From Paraburkholderia mimosarum LMG 23256 = NBRC 106338 (GTDB lineage: Bacteria > Pseudomonadota > Gammaproteobacteria > Burkholderiales > Burkholderiaceae), in NCBI RefSeq assembly GCF_000739815.1, contig NZ_BBJJ01000002.1:62001-126000 (forward strand): a DNA stretch of 64,000 nt. Direction: 5' to 3'. Position numbers and translations under genes: made by a program. Positions within the stretch are counted from its first letter, which is position 1, and the number at the start of each line of letters is the position of its first letter. This document shows, piece by piece, positions 35,154-45,174 of the stretch. The notes under the pieces are model-generated. The model did not search any database, had not been told where the DNA came from, and worked only from the letters and a program-made list of their open reading frames with translations.

Positions 35154-35839
35154 ATGACCCGCCGCGCCGACCGCCTCTTTCGCATCGCCGAACTGCTGCG
35201 CGGCCGGCGTCTCACCACCGCGCAGCAACTGGCCGAATGGCTGGAAGTCTCGCCGCGCACCGTCTATCGCGACGTGCGCGACCTTCAGCTCTCGGGCGTG
35301 CCGATCGAGGGCGAAGCGGGCATCGGCTACCGGCTCGCGCGCACGGCGAGCCTGCCGCCGCTCACCTTCACCGCCGACGAACTCACCGCACTCGCCGTCG
35401 GCGCGCGCATGGCCGAATCATGGGGCGGCGCGGCGCTCGCGAGCGGCGCACGTGGCGCGCTCGCGAAGATCGCCGCGGCGATGCCGGCCGAAAAGCGCGC
35501 GGTGCTGGAACGCCTGGCGGTTTTCGCGCCTGCGTACCACATGGATCACGCGTTCTGGACAAGCTCGACGCGCTGCATCGTGCCGTCGATACGCGGCTCG
35601 TCGTGCGCTTTGCCTACTGCGACCGCATCGGCGCGCATACGGAGCGGCGCATCTGGCCGCTCGGGCTCGTCTATTGGGGCGCGCAATGGACCGTCGGCGC
35701 GTGGTGCGAAATGCGCGAGGACTTCCGCAATTTCAACATCGCGCGCATGGAGGAAGTACAGGTGCTCGAACCGTTTCCCGACGTGAGCGGCCGGCGTCTC
35801 GCCGACTATCTGAGGCGCGTGAATGCGCCGTCGCTATGA
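35154..35839 (+). pseudogene. YafY-type HTH/WYL transcriptional regulator, frameshifted
   Basis: The N-terminal HTH is in one frame (MTRRADRLFRIAELLRGRRL, then QLAEWLEVSPRTVYRDVRDL) and runs to AYHMDHA near 35553. The WYL sensor domain continues one base out of phase (LDKLDALHRAVDTRLVVRFAY ... RRIWPLGLVYWG ... FNIARMEEVQVLEPFP) to a stop at 35837-35839. Loss of one base around 35553 explains it. Either a recent pseudogene or a sequencing error; both halves are otherwise well preserved. Lies beside the VOC gene, a common regulator pairing. Confidence 0.85.
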
Positions 35840-35863
35840 GCGCTTCGAGGTGGGCTCGCCGAT

Positions 35864-35894
35864 AAAAAAAGGCGCGCATCGCTGCGCGCCTTTT
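35864..35894. terminator. Bidirectional terminator between the WYL gene and pntB
   Basis: AAAAGGCGCGCA / TGCGCGCCTTTT, 12-bp perfect stem with TCGC loop and A/T runs on both sides. Confidence 0.93.
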
Positions 35895-35918
35895 GCCGAT
35901 CTTCGGAGTGCCTCGGGC

Positions 35919-37373
35919 TTATTCCACCGCCTTCACCATCTCCTCGATCACCTTCTTCGCGTCGCCGAACACCATCATCGTCTTGTCCATGTAGAACAGT
36001 TCGTTGTCGAGGCCCGCGTAGCCCGCCGCCATCGATCGCTTGTTCACGATGATCGTGCGCGCCTTGTACGCCTCGATGATCGGCATGCCCGCAATGGGCG
36101 ACTTCGGGTCGTTCTTCGCCGCCGGATTCACCACGTCGTTCGCGCCGAGCACCAGCACCACGTCTGTCTGGCCGAACTCGTTGTTGATGTCCTCCATCTC
36201 GAACACCATGTCGTAGGGCACTTCGGCTTCCGCGAGCAGCACGTTCATGTGGCCCGGCATGCGGCCTGCCACCGGGTGAATCGCGTAGCGCACGTCCACG
36301 CCGTTTTCGACGAGCTTGTCGGTCAGCTCCTTCAAGGCATGCTGCGCGCGCGCCACCGCAAGACCATAGCCCGGCACGATCACGACACTTTCCGCATTGC
36401 CGAGCATGAACGCGGCATCATCGGCCGAACCCGACTTCACCGGACGCTGCTCCTGCGCCCCGGCCACCGCCGCCCCGCCCGCTTCGCCGCCGAAGCCGCC
36501 GAGCAGCACGTTGAAGAACGAGCGGTTCATCGCGTGGCACATGATGTACGACAGGATCGCGCCCGAAGAGCCCACGAGCGAGCCCGCGATGATCAGCATC
36601 GCGTTGTTCAGCGAGAAGCCGATACCCGCCGCCGCCCAGCCCGAGTACGAGTTCAGCATCGAGACGACCACGGGCATGTCCGCGCCGCCGATCGGGATGA
36701 TGATGAGCACGCCCAGCGCGAACGCGATCGCCGTCATGATGATGAACGGCAGCCACGACTGCGTGATGAAGAACAGGATGCCGAAGCCGATCATGCCGAG
36801 CGCGAGCATCAGGTTGATCAGGTGCTGGCCGGGGTAGACCACGGGCGCGCCCTGGAACAGGCGGAACTTGTACTTGCCCGAGAGCTTGCCGAACGCGATG
36901 ACGGAGCCTGAGAACGTGATCGCGCCCACGAACGTGCCGATGAACAGTTCGATGCGGTTGCCGTACGGCAGGAAGCCCGGATACGGCGCATCCTCGGCAA
37001 CGAGCCCGAACGCAGCGGGCTCCGAGACCACCGCATACGCGATGCAGACCGCCGCGAGACCGATCAGCGAGTGCATGGCCGCGACGAGTTCGGGCATCTT
37101 CGTCATCTCGACGCGCGCGGCGACATAGGCGCCGAGGCCCCCGCCCACCACGAGCGCCGCGAACAGCAGCACGAGGCCGAGCCCGAGGTTCGAGCCGAAC
37201 TGCGCGGACTCCTTCACGATCAGGGCAAGCGTGGTGAGAATCGCGATGGCCATGCCGACCATGCCGAACACGTTGCCGGCGCGCGCGCTCTTCGGATTCG
37301 ACAGTCCCTTGAGCGCCTGGATGAAGCAGACCGACGCCACCAGGTAAAGCAGCGTAACGACGTTCATGCTCAT
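35919..37373 (-). CDS. pntB: NAD(P) transhydrogenase subunit beta
   Basis: 484 residues. Membrane domain of about nine TM helices (1-265) and a C-terminal NADP(H)-binding domain III (about 300-484; VIVPGYGLAVARAQHAL, MNVLLAEAEVPYD, VLVLGANDVVNPAA). Uses the proton gradient to make NADPH from NADH with PntA. Its ATG directly abuts the pntAb stop. Confidence 0.96.
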   Translation of the reverse strand: MSMNVVTLLYLVASVCFIQALKGLSNPKSARAGNVFGMVGMAIAILTTLALIVKESAQFGSNLGLGLVLLFAALVVGGGLGAYVAARVEMTKMPELVAAMHSLIGLAAVCIAYAVVSEPAAFGLVAEDAPYPGFLPYGNRIELFIGTFVGAITFSGSVIAFGKLSGKYKFRLFQGAPVVYPGQHLINLMLALGMIGFGILFFITQSWLPFIIMTAIAFALGVLIIIPIGGADMPVVVSMLNSYSGWAAAGIGFSLNNAMLIIAGSLVGSSGAILSYIMCHAMNRSFFNVLLGGFGGEAGGAAVAGAQEQRPVKSGSADDAAFMLGNAESVVIVPGYGLAVARAQHALKELTDKLVENGVDVRYAIHPVAGRMPGHMNVLLAEAEVPYDMVFEMEDINNEFGQTDVVLVLGANDVVNPAAKNDPKSPIAGMPIIEAYKARTIIVNKRSMAAGYAGLDNELFYMDKTMMVFGDAKKVIEEMVKAVE

Positions 37374-37700
37374 TTACGCACCCTCCTTGGCCGGACCGGA
37401 GAGTTTTTTCGGCTCCTTCTTGCGGAACATTTCCAGCATTCGCCGCGTGACGAGGAACCCGCCGAATACGTTCACGGCGGCGAGCAGCACGGCGAACGTG
37501 CCGAAGAACTTGCCCGCGCCGCCCACGGTCAGGCCCGTGGCGAGCATTGCACCGACGATCACGATGGCCGAGATCGCGTTAGTCACGGCCATGAGCGGCG
37601 TATGCAGCGCGGGCGTGACGTTCCAGACCACGTGATAGCCCACGTACACGGCCAGCACGAAGATGATCAGGTTGATGACGGTATGGTTGATGACTTCCAT
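37374..37700 (-). CDS. pntAb: NAD(P) transhydrogenase subunit alpha, membrane part
   Basis: 108 residues, three TM helices ([54 protein letters not shown]). It is the membrane segment that is fused to PntA in E. coli but separate here, as in Rhodospirillum-type enzymes. Start at 37700 (MEVINHT) follows GAGGAGG. Confidence 0.94.
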   Translation of the reverse strand: MEVINHTVINLIIFVLAVYVGYHVVWNVTPALHTPLMAVTNAISAIVIVGAMLATGLTVGGAGKFFGTFAVLLAAVNVFGGFLVTRRMLEMFRKKEPKKLSGPAKEGA

Positions 37701-37717
37701 TATTGGTCTCCTCCTCG

Positions 37718-38869
37718 TCATGCCTTGCGCGTGACGGCGCCGTCGCGCGCCAGCAGCGTGGCCGCGACGATGTCGTCCGCGAGATCGATGTTGAGCGTGC
37801 CTTCCTTCGTGACGATGAGCTTGAGGAAGTCGAGCAGATTGCGCGCGTAGAGTGCCGAGGCGTCGGCGGCGACCATCGAGGCGAGGTTCGTATAGCCGCA
37901 GATCTGCACGCCGTGGTGCGTCACGACCTTGTCGGCCTCGGTGAGCGGGCAGTTGCCGCCGCGCCGGCCGGTGGCCTGGTCGGCGACGGGGCCTCGTCCG
38001 GCCGCGAGGTCGATCACGACGGAACCCGGCTTCATGGCCTGCACGGTTTCCGAAGGCAGCAGCGTGGGCGCGTCGCGGCCCGGAATTAGTGCGGTCGAGA
38101 TGACGATGTCGGCCTGCCTGGCGCGCTCGTGGACCAGCGCCGACTGGCGCGCGAGCCAGGAAGGCGGCATGGGGCGCGCGTAGCCACCCACGCCCACGGC
38201 GGCTTCGCGCTCCTCATCGGTTTCGTAGGGCACCTCGAGGAATTTGCCGCCGAGCGACTCGATCTGCTCCTTGACCGCCGGGCGCACGTCGGAGGCTTCG
38301 ATCACCGCGCCCAGGCGCCGCGCCGTGGCAATCGCCTGCAGCCCCGCCACGCCCGCGCCGAGAATCAGCACGCGCGCGGCCTTCACGGTACCGGCGGCGG
38401 TCATGAGCATCGGCATGAAGCGCGGATAGAGGTGCGCGGCCACGAGCACCGCCTTGTAGCCGGCGATGTTGGCCTGCGACGACAGCACGTCGAGGCTTTG
38501 CGCGCGCGTGGTGCGCGGCGCGGCTTCGAGCGCGAAGGCGGTCACGCCTGCCTCGGCGAGTTTCGCGGCGTTTTCCGCATTAAAGGGATCGAGCATGCCC
38601 ACCAGCACCGCGCCGCGTTTCATGAACGGCAGCTCGCTCACGGTGGGCGACTGGACTTTCAGCACGAGATCGGCGCCGAACGCGGCGGCCGCGTCGGCGA
38701 TCTGCGCGCCGACGGCCGTATAGGCCTCGTCGGGAAAGCTCGCGCCGACGCCCGCGCCGGCCTGGATCGTGACCGTATGGCCCTGGGCGACGTACTTCTT
38801 GACTGTCTCCGGCGTCGCGGCCACGCGGGTTTCGTTCGCCCGCGTCTCTGCGGGCACTCCGATATGCAT
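37718..38869 (-). CDS. pntAa: NAD(P) transhydrogenase subunit alpha, NAD-binding part
   Basis: 383 residues, soluble domain I. Related to alanine dehydrogenase; begins [20 protein letters not shown], with the Rossmann segment [22 protein letters not shown] (about 168-189). First gene of the pntAa-pntAb-pntB operon. The upstream 309 bases separate it from the divergent NUDIX gene. Confidence 0.95.
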   Translation of the reverse strand: MHIGVPAETRANETRVAATPETVKKYVAQGHTVTIQAGAGVGASFPDEAYTAVGAQIADAAAAFGADLVLKVQSPTVSELPFMKRGAVLVGMLDPFNAENAAKLAEAGVTAFALEAAPRTTRAQSLDVLSSQANIAGYKAVLVAAHLYPRFMPMLMTAAGTVKAARVLILGAGVAGLQAIATARRLGAVIEASDVRPAVKEQIESLGGKFLEVPYETDEEREAAVGVGGYARPMPPSWLARQSALVHERARQADIVISTALIPGRDAPTLLPSETVQAMKPGSVVIDLAAGRGPVADQATGRRGGNCPLTEADKVVTHHGVQICGYTNLASMVAADASALYARNLLDFLKLIVTKEGTLNIDLADDIVAATLLARDGAVTRKA

Positions 38870-39178
38870 CGTTGTTTCCTCCTCGACCTTCTTGTTCTAG
38901 CTGTTGTAGCTGTTCTGGCTCGAATCGAGCGAAGGGAGGCCGACAAACGGCGTTGAAGCGCCGGCATCCATTGCGACGGCAAAACGACGGCACCACTTTA
39001 ACCGAAAGCAGCGGCCGTTTTATAGCGGGATTTGCACGTTTTTGTGCGATGCACACGACACGTTCCGAGGTCCGACCGGACGGTCGGGAAAACCCCTGGC
39101 TGGCGCTTCGATCGGTGCCCGCGCATGTCCGATCCGGCCCCGGGCAGCGTTCACGGTGTCCCGGTAAAATACCGGCCC
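38870..39178. other. Intergenic region between divergent pntAa and NUDIX gene
   Basis: 309 bases. A short repetitive patch (CTGTTGTAGCTGTTCTGGCT, about 38900-38920) lies near pntAa. TAAAAT at 39165-39170 is the probable -10 of the NUDIX gene. Nothing else was recognised. Confidence 0.5.
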
Positions 39179-39670
39179 ATGAATGAGGAAACCTGGGCAC
39201 CCCACGTCACCGTGGCCGCGATCGTCGAGCGCGACGGGCGTTTTCTCCTCGTCGAGGAGCACACGAGCGCCGGACTGCGCCTGAACCAGCCGGCTGGCCA
39301 TCTGGAAGCGGGCGAGACGCTGCACGAGGCCGTGGTGCGCGAAACGCTCGAGGAAACCGCCCACGCGTTCACACCCGAGGCGCTAGTCGGCGTGTACATG
39401 ACACATTTCGGCCAGCCAGGCGAGAGCGGCGCGACCTATGTGCGCTTCACATACTGCGGCAGCGTTGCAGCCGTGCCGCAGAGCCGTGCGCTCGATCCGG
39501 ACATCGTCCGCACGGTATGGATGAGCGTGGACGAACTGCGCGCGGCGAGCGAACGTCATCGCACACCGCTCGTCATGCGCTGTGTCGACGATTACCTCGC
39601 GGGCAAGCGCGTGCCGCTGGACTTCATCCACACCCACGCAACCGCGCCCAGGCTGGGAACCAGAAGCTGA
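39179..39670 (+). CDS. NUDIX hydrolase
   Basis: 163 residues. NUDIX box G-x5-E-x7-R-E-x2-E-E is complete in [20 protein letters not shown] (about 41-60). The architecture resembles NudJ-type phosphatases for thiamine precursors or dinucleotides, but the substrate is not determinable. The -10 TAAAAT ends 8 bases before the ATG, so the transcript is probably leaderless or nearly so. mnmA follows after 23 bases. Confidence 0.9.
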   Translation: MNEETWAPHVTVAAIVERDGRFLLVEEHTSAGLRLNQPAGHLEAGETLHEAVVRETLEETAHAFTPEALVGVYMTHFGQPGESGATYVRFTYCGSVAAVPQSRALDPDIVRTVWMSVDELRAASERHRTPLVMRCVDDYLAGKRVPLDFIHTHATAPRLGTRS

Positions 39671-39693
39671 ACAAGCAGCAAAGAGATGAGCAC

Positions 39694-40902
39694 ATGATGA
39701 GCAAGGGCAGGGTCGTGGTGGGCATGTCGGGCGGCGTCGATTCGTCGGTCACCGCATGGCTGCTCAAGAAGCAGGGGTTCGACGTCGTCGGTCTCTTCAT
39801 GAAGAACTGGGAAGACGACGACGACGGCGAGTACTGCTCGACGCGCCAGGACTGGATCGACGTGGTCTCGGTCGCGGACCTGATCGGCATCGACGTCGAG
39901 GCGGTGAACTTCGCCGCCGAATACAAGGACCGCGTGTTCGCGGAGTTCCTGCGCGAGTACTCGGCGGGCCGCACGCCGAATCCGGATGTGCTCTGCAACG
40001 CCGAGATCAAGTTCAAGGCCTTCCTCGACCACGCCATGTCGCTCGGCGCCGGGACGATCGCCACGGGCCACTATGCGCGCGTGCGCGAACGCGATGGTCG
40101 CTTCGAATTGCTCAAGGCGCTCGACCATACGAAAGATCAGTCGTACTTCCTGCATCGCCTGAACCAGGCGCAGCTTTCGAAGACGATGTTCCCGCTCGGC
40201 GAGATTCCCAAGACGAAGGTGCGCGAGCTCGCCGAAAAAATCGGTTTGCCGAACGCGAAAAAGAAGGATTCCACAGGAATCTGCTTCATCGGCGAGCGGC
40301 CGTTCCGCGACTTCCTCAACCGCTATCTGCCGACGAAACCCGGCCCGATGATGACGCCCGAGGGCAAGGTCGTGGGCGAGCACATCGGCCTCGCGTTCTA
40401 CACGTTCGGACAGCGCAAGGGCATCGGGCTTGGCGGCAGCAAGGACGGCAGCGGCGACCCGTGGTTCGTGGCGGGCAAGGATATCGCGTCGAATACGCTC
40501 TACGTGGTGCAGGGCCACGATCATCCGTGGCTGCTCGCGCACGAACTGCGCGCGGGCAACGTGAGCTGGGTGGCCGGGGAACCGCCGGCGGAGCACCACG
40601 CGTGCGGCGCGAAAACGCGCTATCGCCAGGCCGATGCGCCGTGCACGTTCGCGTCGGCGAGCGAATCCGGCGCGGGCCAGTTCTCGCTGCGCTTTCCCGA
40701 CGCGCAATGGGCCGTCACGCCCGGCCAGTCGGCGGTGCTCTATGACGGCGACGTATGCCTGGGCGGCGGCATCATCGAAGCGGTGACGACGCTCGCGCAG
40801 CATGTGCCCGCCGTGCTGCCACCCGAAGCGCCGAAGAAAAAGAAGCGCGTGCCGCGCAAGAAGCCAGCGGCGGCAACACCGGCAACGGCAGGCCAAACGT
40901 AA
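39694..40902 (+). CDS. mnmA: tRNA 2-thiouridylase MnmA
   Basis: 402 residues. Makes s2U34 in tRNA-Lys/Glu/Gln using ATP and persulfide sulfur. ATP P-loop [10 protein letters not shown] (about 10-19); catalytic cysteines in [12 protein letters not shown] (about 100) and [12 protein letters not shown] (about 198). GAGATGAG is the ribosome site; the second ATG (39697) is an equally possible start. A Lys/Pro/Ala-rich tail of about 25 residues extends the C-terminus. Confidence 0.95.
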   Translation: MMSKGRVVVGMSGGVDSSVTAWLLKKQGFDVVGLFMKNWEDDDDGEYCSTRQDWIDVVSVADLIGIDVEAVNFAAEYKDRVFAEFLREYSAGRTPNPDVLCNAEIKFKAFLDHAMSLGAGTIATGHYARVRERDGRFELLKALDHTKDQSYFLHRLNQAQLSKTMFPLGEIPKTKVRELAEKIGLPNAKKKDSTGICFIGERPFRDFLNRYLPTKPGPMMTPEGKVVGEHIGLAFYTFGQRKGIGLGGSKDGSGDPWFVAGKDIASNTLYVVQGHDHPWLLAHELRAGNVSWVAGEPPAEHHACGAKTRYRQADAPCTFASASESGAGQFSLRFPDAQWAVTPGQSAVLYDGDVCLGGGIIEAVTTLAQHVPAVLPPEAPKKKKRVPRKKPAAATPATAGQT

Positions 40903-40938
40903 AAAAACACGCGGCGCTCCAGGCGCCGCGTGTTTTTT
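40903..40938 (+). terminator. Terminator of mnmA
   Basis: ACACGCGGCGC / GCGCCGCGTGT, 11-bp perfect stem with 5-base loop, A-run before and T-run after. It starts at the stop codon itself. Confidence 0.94.
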
Positions 40939-41131
40939 GACCCGACCTTTCCGCCTTCATCGAGCCCGGCCCAAAGGCCGATCGAGCCGTGCTGGCTTCC
41001 CGGCCGGATTCACGGACTTGCGGCATCATTCCGGCAAGCCGCGCCCGCCAACGGCGCGGCTGACGCACGCCGCTGCCCTCCAAAAGACGACGCGGCGCGC
41101 GCACCCAATCAAGTTCGAGGAGTTCCCCCCA

Positions 41132-42739
41132 ATGTTTTCCCGACGTTATCTCGCCATGTGGGGCGCGGTGCTGCTGCTCGTGGCCTGTGTCGCCGCGGCC
41201 GCCCTCCATCATCTGTCGTGGTACTGCGTGATCGTGCCCGTGCTGCTCGTCGCGCTCGGCCTCTACGACATCACCCAGGACCGCCACGCGATTTTGCGCA
41301 ACTACCCGATCTGGGGGCATATGCGCTTTCTGTTCGAGTTCGTGCGGCCCGAGATCCGCCAGTACTTCGTCGAGGACGACACCGACGAGAAGCCGTTCTC
41401 GCTCGTTCAGCGCAGTCTCGTCTACCAGCGCGCGAAGAACGTCGTCGACAGCCGCCCCTACGGCACCGAGCTCGACGTGAAAGCCGTGGGCCACGAATGG
41501 ATCAGCCACTCGCTCGCCCCCACGAAGCTCGAAGGCAGCGACTTCCGCGTGCTCGTGGGCGCCACGCGCGCGCAGCCCTATTCGATGTCGATCTTCAACA
41601 TCTCGGCGATGAGCTTCGGCGCGCTCTCGGCAAACGCCATCCGGGCGCTCAACATGGGCGCGAAAAAAGGCCGCTTCGCGCACGACACGGGCGAAGGCTC
41701 GCTCTCGAAGTATCACCGCGAAAACGGTGGCGACGTCATCTGGGAAATCGCGTCGGGCTACTTCGGCTGCCGTAACGACGACGGCACCTTCAGCGCCGAA
41801 AAATTCCAGCGCCTCGCGAACGAGCCGCAGGTGAAGATGATCGAGGTGAAGCTCTCGCAGGGCGCGAAGCCCGGCCACGGCGGCATGCTGCTCGCCGCCA
41901 AGGTCACGCCCGAGATCGCCGAAACGCGCGGCATTCCGATCGGCAAGGACTGCGTGTCGCCCGCCCGCCACTCGGAGTTCTCGACGCCGCGCGGCCTGCT
42001 CGAATTCGTCGAGCGCCTGCGCAAGCTCTCGGGCGGCAAACCCACCGGCTTCAAGCTTTGCATCGGGCACCCCTGGGAGTTCTTCGGCATCGCCAAGGCG
42101 ATGCTCGAGACCGGCATCCTGCCCGACTTCATCGTCGTGGACGGCGCCGAAGGCGGCACGGGCGCGGCGCCGCTCGAATTCACCGATCACATCGGTACGC
42201 CGTTGCAGGAAGGGCTGCTGCTCGTGCACAACACGCTCGTGGGCATCGGCCTGCGCGACAAGATCAAGATCGGCGCGAGCGGCAAGATCATCACCGCGTT
42301 CGACATTGCGCGCACGCTCGCGATCGGCGCGGACTGGGTCAACTCGGCGCGCGGCTTCATGTTCGCCGTGGGCTGCATCCAGGCGCAGAAGTGCCACTCG
42401 GACCGCTGCCCCACCGGCGTCGCCACGCAGGACCCCGTGCGCCAGCGCGCGCTGAACGTGCCCGACAAGGGCGAGCGCGTCTTCAATTTCCATCACAACA
42501 CGCTGCACGCGCTCCAGGAGCTGATCCAGGCCGCCGGTCTCGCGAGCCCGTCGGATCTGCGTGCGCATCACATCGTGCGGCGCGTGTCGTCGTACGAGGT
42601 GAAGCTGATGTCGGAGCTGCTCAAGTACCTGAAGCCCGGCGATCTGCTCGAAGGCCGCTATCGCTATCAGTTGTACGAAAAGTGGTGGCCTCTCGCTCGC
42701 AGCGACTCGTTCGCGCCGGTGGAGGAGAAAATCGCCTGA
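41132..42739 (+). CDS. Membrane-anchored FMN-binding glutamate-synthase-like protein
   Basis: 535 residues. Two N-terminal TM helices (about 6-24 and 28-43), then the FMN/TIM-barrel domain of glutamate synthase (SMSIFNISAMSFGALSANAI near 150-169; GAKPGHGGMLLAAKV; VDGAEGGTGAAPLEF) and the iron-sulfur cysteines in CIQAQKCHSDRCPTG (about 416-430). The glutamine-amidotransferase half and a small GltD partner are absent, so ordinary glutamate synthase activity is not implied. Monocistronic between two terminators. Confidence 0.88.
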   Translation: MFSRRYLAMWGAVLLLVACVAAAALHHLSWYCVIVPVLLVALGLYDITQDRHAILRNYPIWGHMRFLFEFVRPEIRQYFVEDDTDEKPFSLVQRSLVYQRAKNVVDSRPYGTELDVKAVGHEWISHSLAPTKLEGSDFRVLVGATRAQPYSMSIFNISAMSFGALSANAIRALNMGAKKGRFAHDTGEGSLSKYHRENGGDVIWEIASGYFGCRNDDGTFSAEKFQRLANEPQVKMIEVKLSQGAKPGHGGMLLAAKVTPEIAETRGIPIGKDCVSPARHSEFSTPRGLLEFVERLRKLSGGKPTGFKLCIGHPWEFFGIAKAMLETGILPDFIVVDGAEGGTGAAPLEFTDHIGTPLQEGLLLVHNTLVGIGLRDKIKIGASGKIITAFDIARTLAIGADWVNSARGFMFAVGCIQAQKCHSDRCPTGVATQDPVRQRALNVPDKGERVFNFHHNTLHALQELIQAAGLASPSDLRAHHIVRRVSSYEVKLMSELLKYLKPGDLLEGRYRYQLYEKWWPLARSDSFAPVEEKIA

Positions 42740-42821
42740 GGAAGGAGGATCGCGCCGCCGCTGCGAAGTGAGATGCGCGGTGCGCAGCGGCTCGGGACGC
42801 GCCTTGCGCGCGTCCAGCGGC

Positions 42822-42860
42822 AAACGCCCGACGGCAACACTCTGCCGCCGGGCGTTTTTT
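42822..42860 (+). terminator. Terminator of the glutamate-synthase-like gene
   Basis: AAACGCCCG ... CGGGCGTTT with an inner CGGCA/TGCCG stem and six T after. Lies against the 3' end of the convergent GST gene. Confidence 0.9.
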
Positions 42861-42861
42861 G

Positions 42862-43473
42862 TCAGCCTTGCGGCACCGTGTCGATGAACGACGGGCGCTG
42901 CGACAGCTTTTCGTAGTGGCGCGCAAGGTTCGGATGCGCCTCGCGCCAGTTCAGCTCCGGCATGCGGAAGTCGAGATAGCCGAGCGCGCAGCCCACGGCG
43001 ATATCCGCGAGCGTGTAGCGGTTGCCCGCGCACCACGGGTTGCCGTCGAGACCCTTGGCCATCGCGTCGAGGCCTTCGCGGATCTTGCGCTCCTGGCGCT
43101 CCACCCACGCCTCGCTGCGCTGCTCCGGCGTGCGCTGCGTGGCCTCAAGCCGGATCAGCACGGCAGCGTCGAGCATGCCGTCGGCGAGCGCCTCCCAGCA
43201 ACGCACTTCGATGCGCTCGCGTCCTGCCGGCGGAATCAGCTTGGCCACGGGCGAGAGCATGTCGACGTATTCGCAGATCACGCGCGAGTCGAACACGGCT
43301 TCGCCGTCGTCCATCACGAGGCACGGAACCTTGCCGAGGGGATTGAAATCGTGGATCGTCGTGTCGGCGCCCCACACGTTTTCGAGCACCAGCTTGTAGT
43401 CGATTTTCTTTTCGGCGAGCGTGATCCGCGCCTTGCGGACATACGGGCTGCCGAGCGAACCGATAAGTTTCAT
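42862..43473 (-). CDS. Glutathione S-transferase family protein
   Basis: 203 residues. Thioredoxin-like N-domain (about 1-75) with LGSPYVRKARITL (active-site Ser/Tyr region) and GKVPCLVMDDGEAVFDSRVI, the glutathione gamma-Glu site; all-helical C-domain follows. Resembles the YfcF/YibF-type bacterial GSTs. Substrate unknown. Confidence 0.9.
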   Translation of the reverse strand: MKLIGSLGSPYVRKARITLAEKKIDYKLVLENVWGADTTIHDFNPLGKVPCLVMDDGEAVFDSRVICEYVDMLSPVAKLIPPAGRERIEVRCWEALADGMLDAAVLIRLEATQRTPEQRSEAWVERQERKIREGLDAMAKGLDGNPWCAGNRYTLADIAVGCALGYLDFRMPELNWREAHPNLARHYEKLSQRPSFIDTVPQG

Positions 43474-43662
43474 CGCACCTGCCTTTTCTGGAATCCGGCC
43501 GAAGTATACGTTGGATTCCCGTTTTTCTGACGTGTCGTCTGTTGCAGTGCAGGAATTTTCCTACAAACAATGTCAGCCGGAGACAACATCCTGCACCGGA
43601 AGGCCCTTGCGGGCGGCCGGAGGCGCCGCGCGCCTGTCTGTAGCCAGCGCTACAATCCCACG

Positions 43663-45129
43663 ATGGACTCGACCCTCACGCAAAGCCCCCCCGCCGCCTC
43701 GCGCGAAGCCCAATCTGCCGCCGACCAGGCCGACATGCAGCGCGGCCCGGACGGCGGCGCCGCGCTCTATCGCGCGCGCCGCGAACGCGTGCTTGCCGCG
43801 CTGCGCGCCCGGGGCGGCGGTGTCGCGCTCGTGCCGACCGCGCCCGAGGCGCTGCGCAACCGCGACGCCGACTATCCCTATCGGCACGACAGCTACTTCT
43901 ACTATCTCACCGGCTTCACGGAGCCCGAGGCGCTGCTCGTGCTCGACGCGAACGCGGGCGAGAACCAGCCCGCCGCGATCCTGTTCTGCCGCGCGAAGAA
44001 CGTCGAGCGCGAAACCTGGGAGGGCTTCCGCTTCGGTCCTGACGCCGCGCGCGAAGCATTCGGCTTCGACGCCGCCTTTGCCATCGACGAACTCGATGCG
44101 CGCATCGCCCAGCTCATCGCGAACCGGCCGGCGCTGCACTACGCGCTCGCGGCCTCCGAGCGCTTCGACGCGCAGGTGAAGCGCTGGCTCGACGCGGTAC
44201 GCGCGCAGGGGCGCAGCGGCATCACCGCGCCGGCCGCCGCGTACGACCTGCTGCCGCTGCTCGACGACATGCGCGTCATCAAGGACGCGCACGAACTCGA
44301 CACGATGCGGCGCGCCGCGAAGATCTCGGCGCTCGCGCACGTTCGCGCGATGCAGACCTGCCGGCCCGGCATGCGCGAATATGAAATCGAGGCGGAGCTG
44401 CTCTACACGTTTCGCAAGCACGGCGCGCAGGCGCCGGCCTACGGCTCGATCGTCGCGGCGGGCGCGAACGCCTGCGTGCTGCATTACCCCGCGGGCAACA
44501 CGGTGGCGCGCGAAGGCGACCTCGTGCTCATCGACGCCGCGTGCGAGCTGAACGGCTACGCCTCGGACATCACACGCACGTTTCCGGCCAGCGGCCGCTT
44601 CACCGGCGCGCAACGCGAGCTGTACGACATCGTGCTCGCCGCGCAGCAGGCTGCCATCGACGCGACACGCGCGGGCGTGAACTTCGAGGCGCCGCACGAC
44701 GCCGCCGTGCGCGTGCTCGCGCAGGGGCTGCTCGATACCGGCATCGTCGACCGGCAACGCTTGGCGAGCGTCGACGACGTGATCGCCGAGCGCGCCTATG
44801 CGCGCTTCTACATGCATCGCACGGGGCACTGGCTGGGCATGGACGTGCACGATGCGGGCGATTATCGTGAACGCGGCGAACACAGCGGCGCAAGCGCGGA
44901 CGCCCCGCCGCCCTGGCGCACGTTGCGCCCCGGCATGACGCTCACGATCGAGCCGGGCCTCTACATCCGCGCGGCCGAGGACGTGCCCGAGCACTACTGG
45001 GACATCGGCATCCGCATCGAGGACGACGCCATCGTCACCGAAGCGGGCTGCGAACTGATCACGCGCGACGTGCCCGTCGCCGCCGACGAAATCGAGGCGC
45101 TGATGCAGGCCGCGCAGCGCGGTGCCTGA
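43663..45129 (+). CDS. pepP: Xaa-Pro aminopeptidase (PepP, M24B)
   Basis: 488 residues. Releases N-terminal residues preceding proline. N-terminal AMP_N domain (about 30-165) and creatinase-fold catalytic domain. The five metal ligands are visible: two Asp in LIDAACELNGYASDITRTFP, His in HRTGHWLGMDVHDAG, Glu in TIEPGLYI, Glu in GIRIEDDAIVT. A TACAAT -10 ends 6 bases before the ATG at 43663, suggesting a leaderless mRNA. A ubiH-like gene follows after 45 bases, the order seen in many proteobacteria. Confidence 0.93.
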   Translation: MDSTLTQSPPAASREAQSAADQADMQRGPDGGAALYRARRERVLAALRARGGGVALVPTAPEALRNRDADYPYRHDSYFYYLTGFTEPEALLVLDANAGENQPAAILFCRAKNVERETWEGFRFGPDAAREAFGFDAAFAIDELDARIAQLIANRPALHYALAASERFDAQVKRWLDAVRAQGRSGITAPAAAYDLLPLLDDMRVIKDAHELDTMRRAAKISALAHVRAMQTCRPGMREYEIEAELLYTFRKHGAQAPAYGSIVAAGANACVLHYPAGNTVAREGDLVLIDAACELNGYASDITRTFPASGRFTGAQRELYDIVLAAQQAAIDATRAGVNFEAPHDAAVRVLAQGLLDTGIVDRQRLASVDDVIAERAYARFYMHRTGHWLGMDVHDAGDYRERGEHSGASADAPPPWRTLRPGMTLTIEPGLYIRAAEDVPEHYWDIGIRIEDDAIVTEAGCELITRDVPVAADEIEALMQAAQRGA

Positions 45130-45174
45130 AGCCGGCTCGGACACGAAGACTCCATACGAAGCGAAACAAACGAC

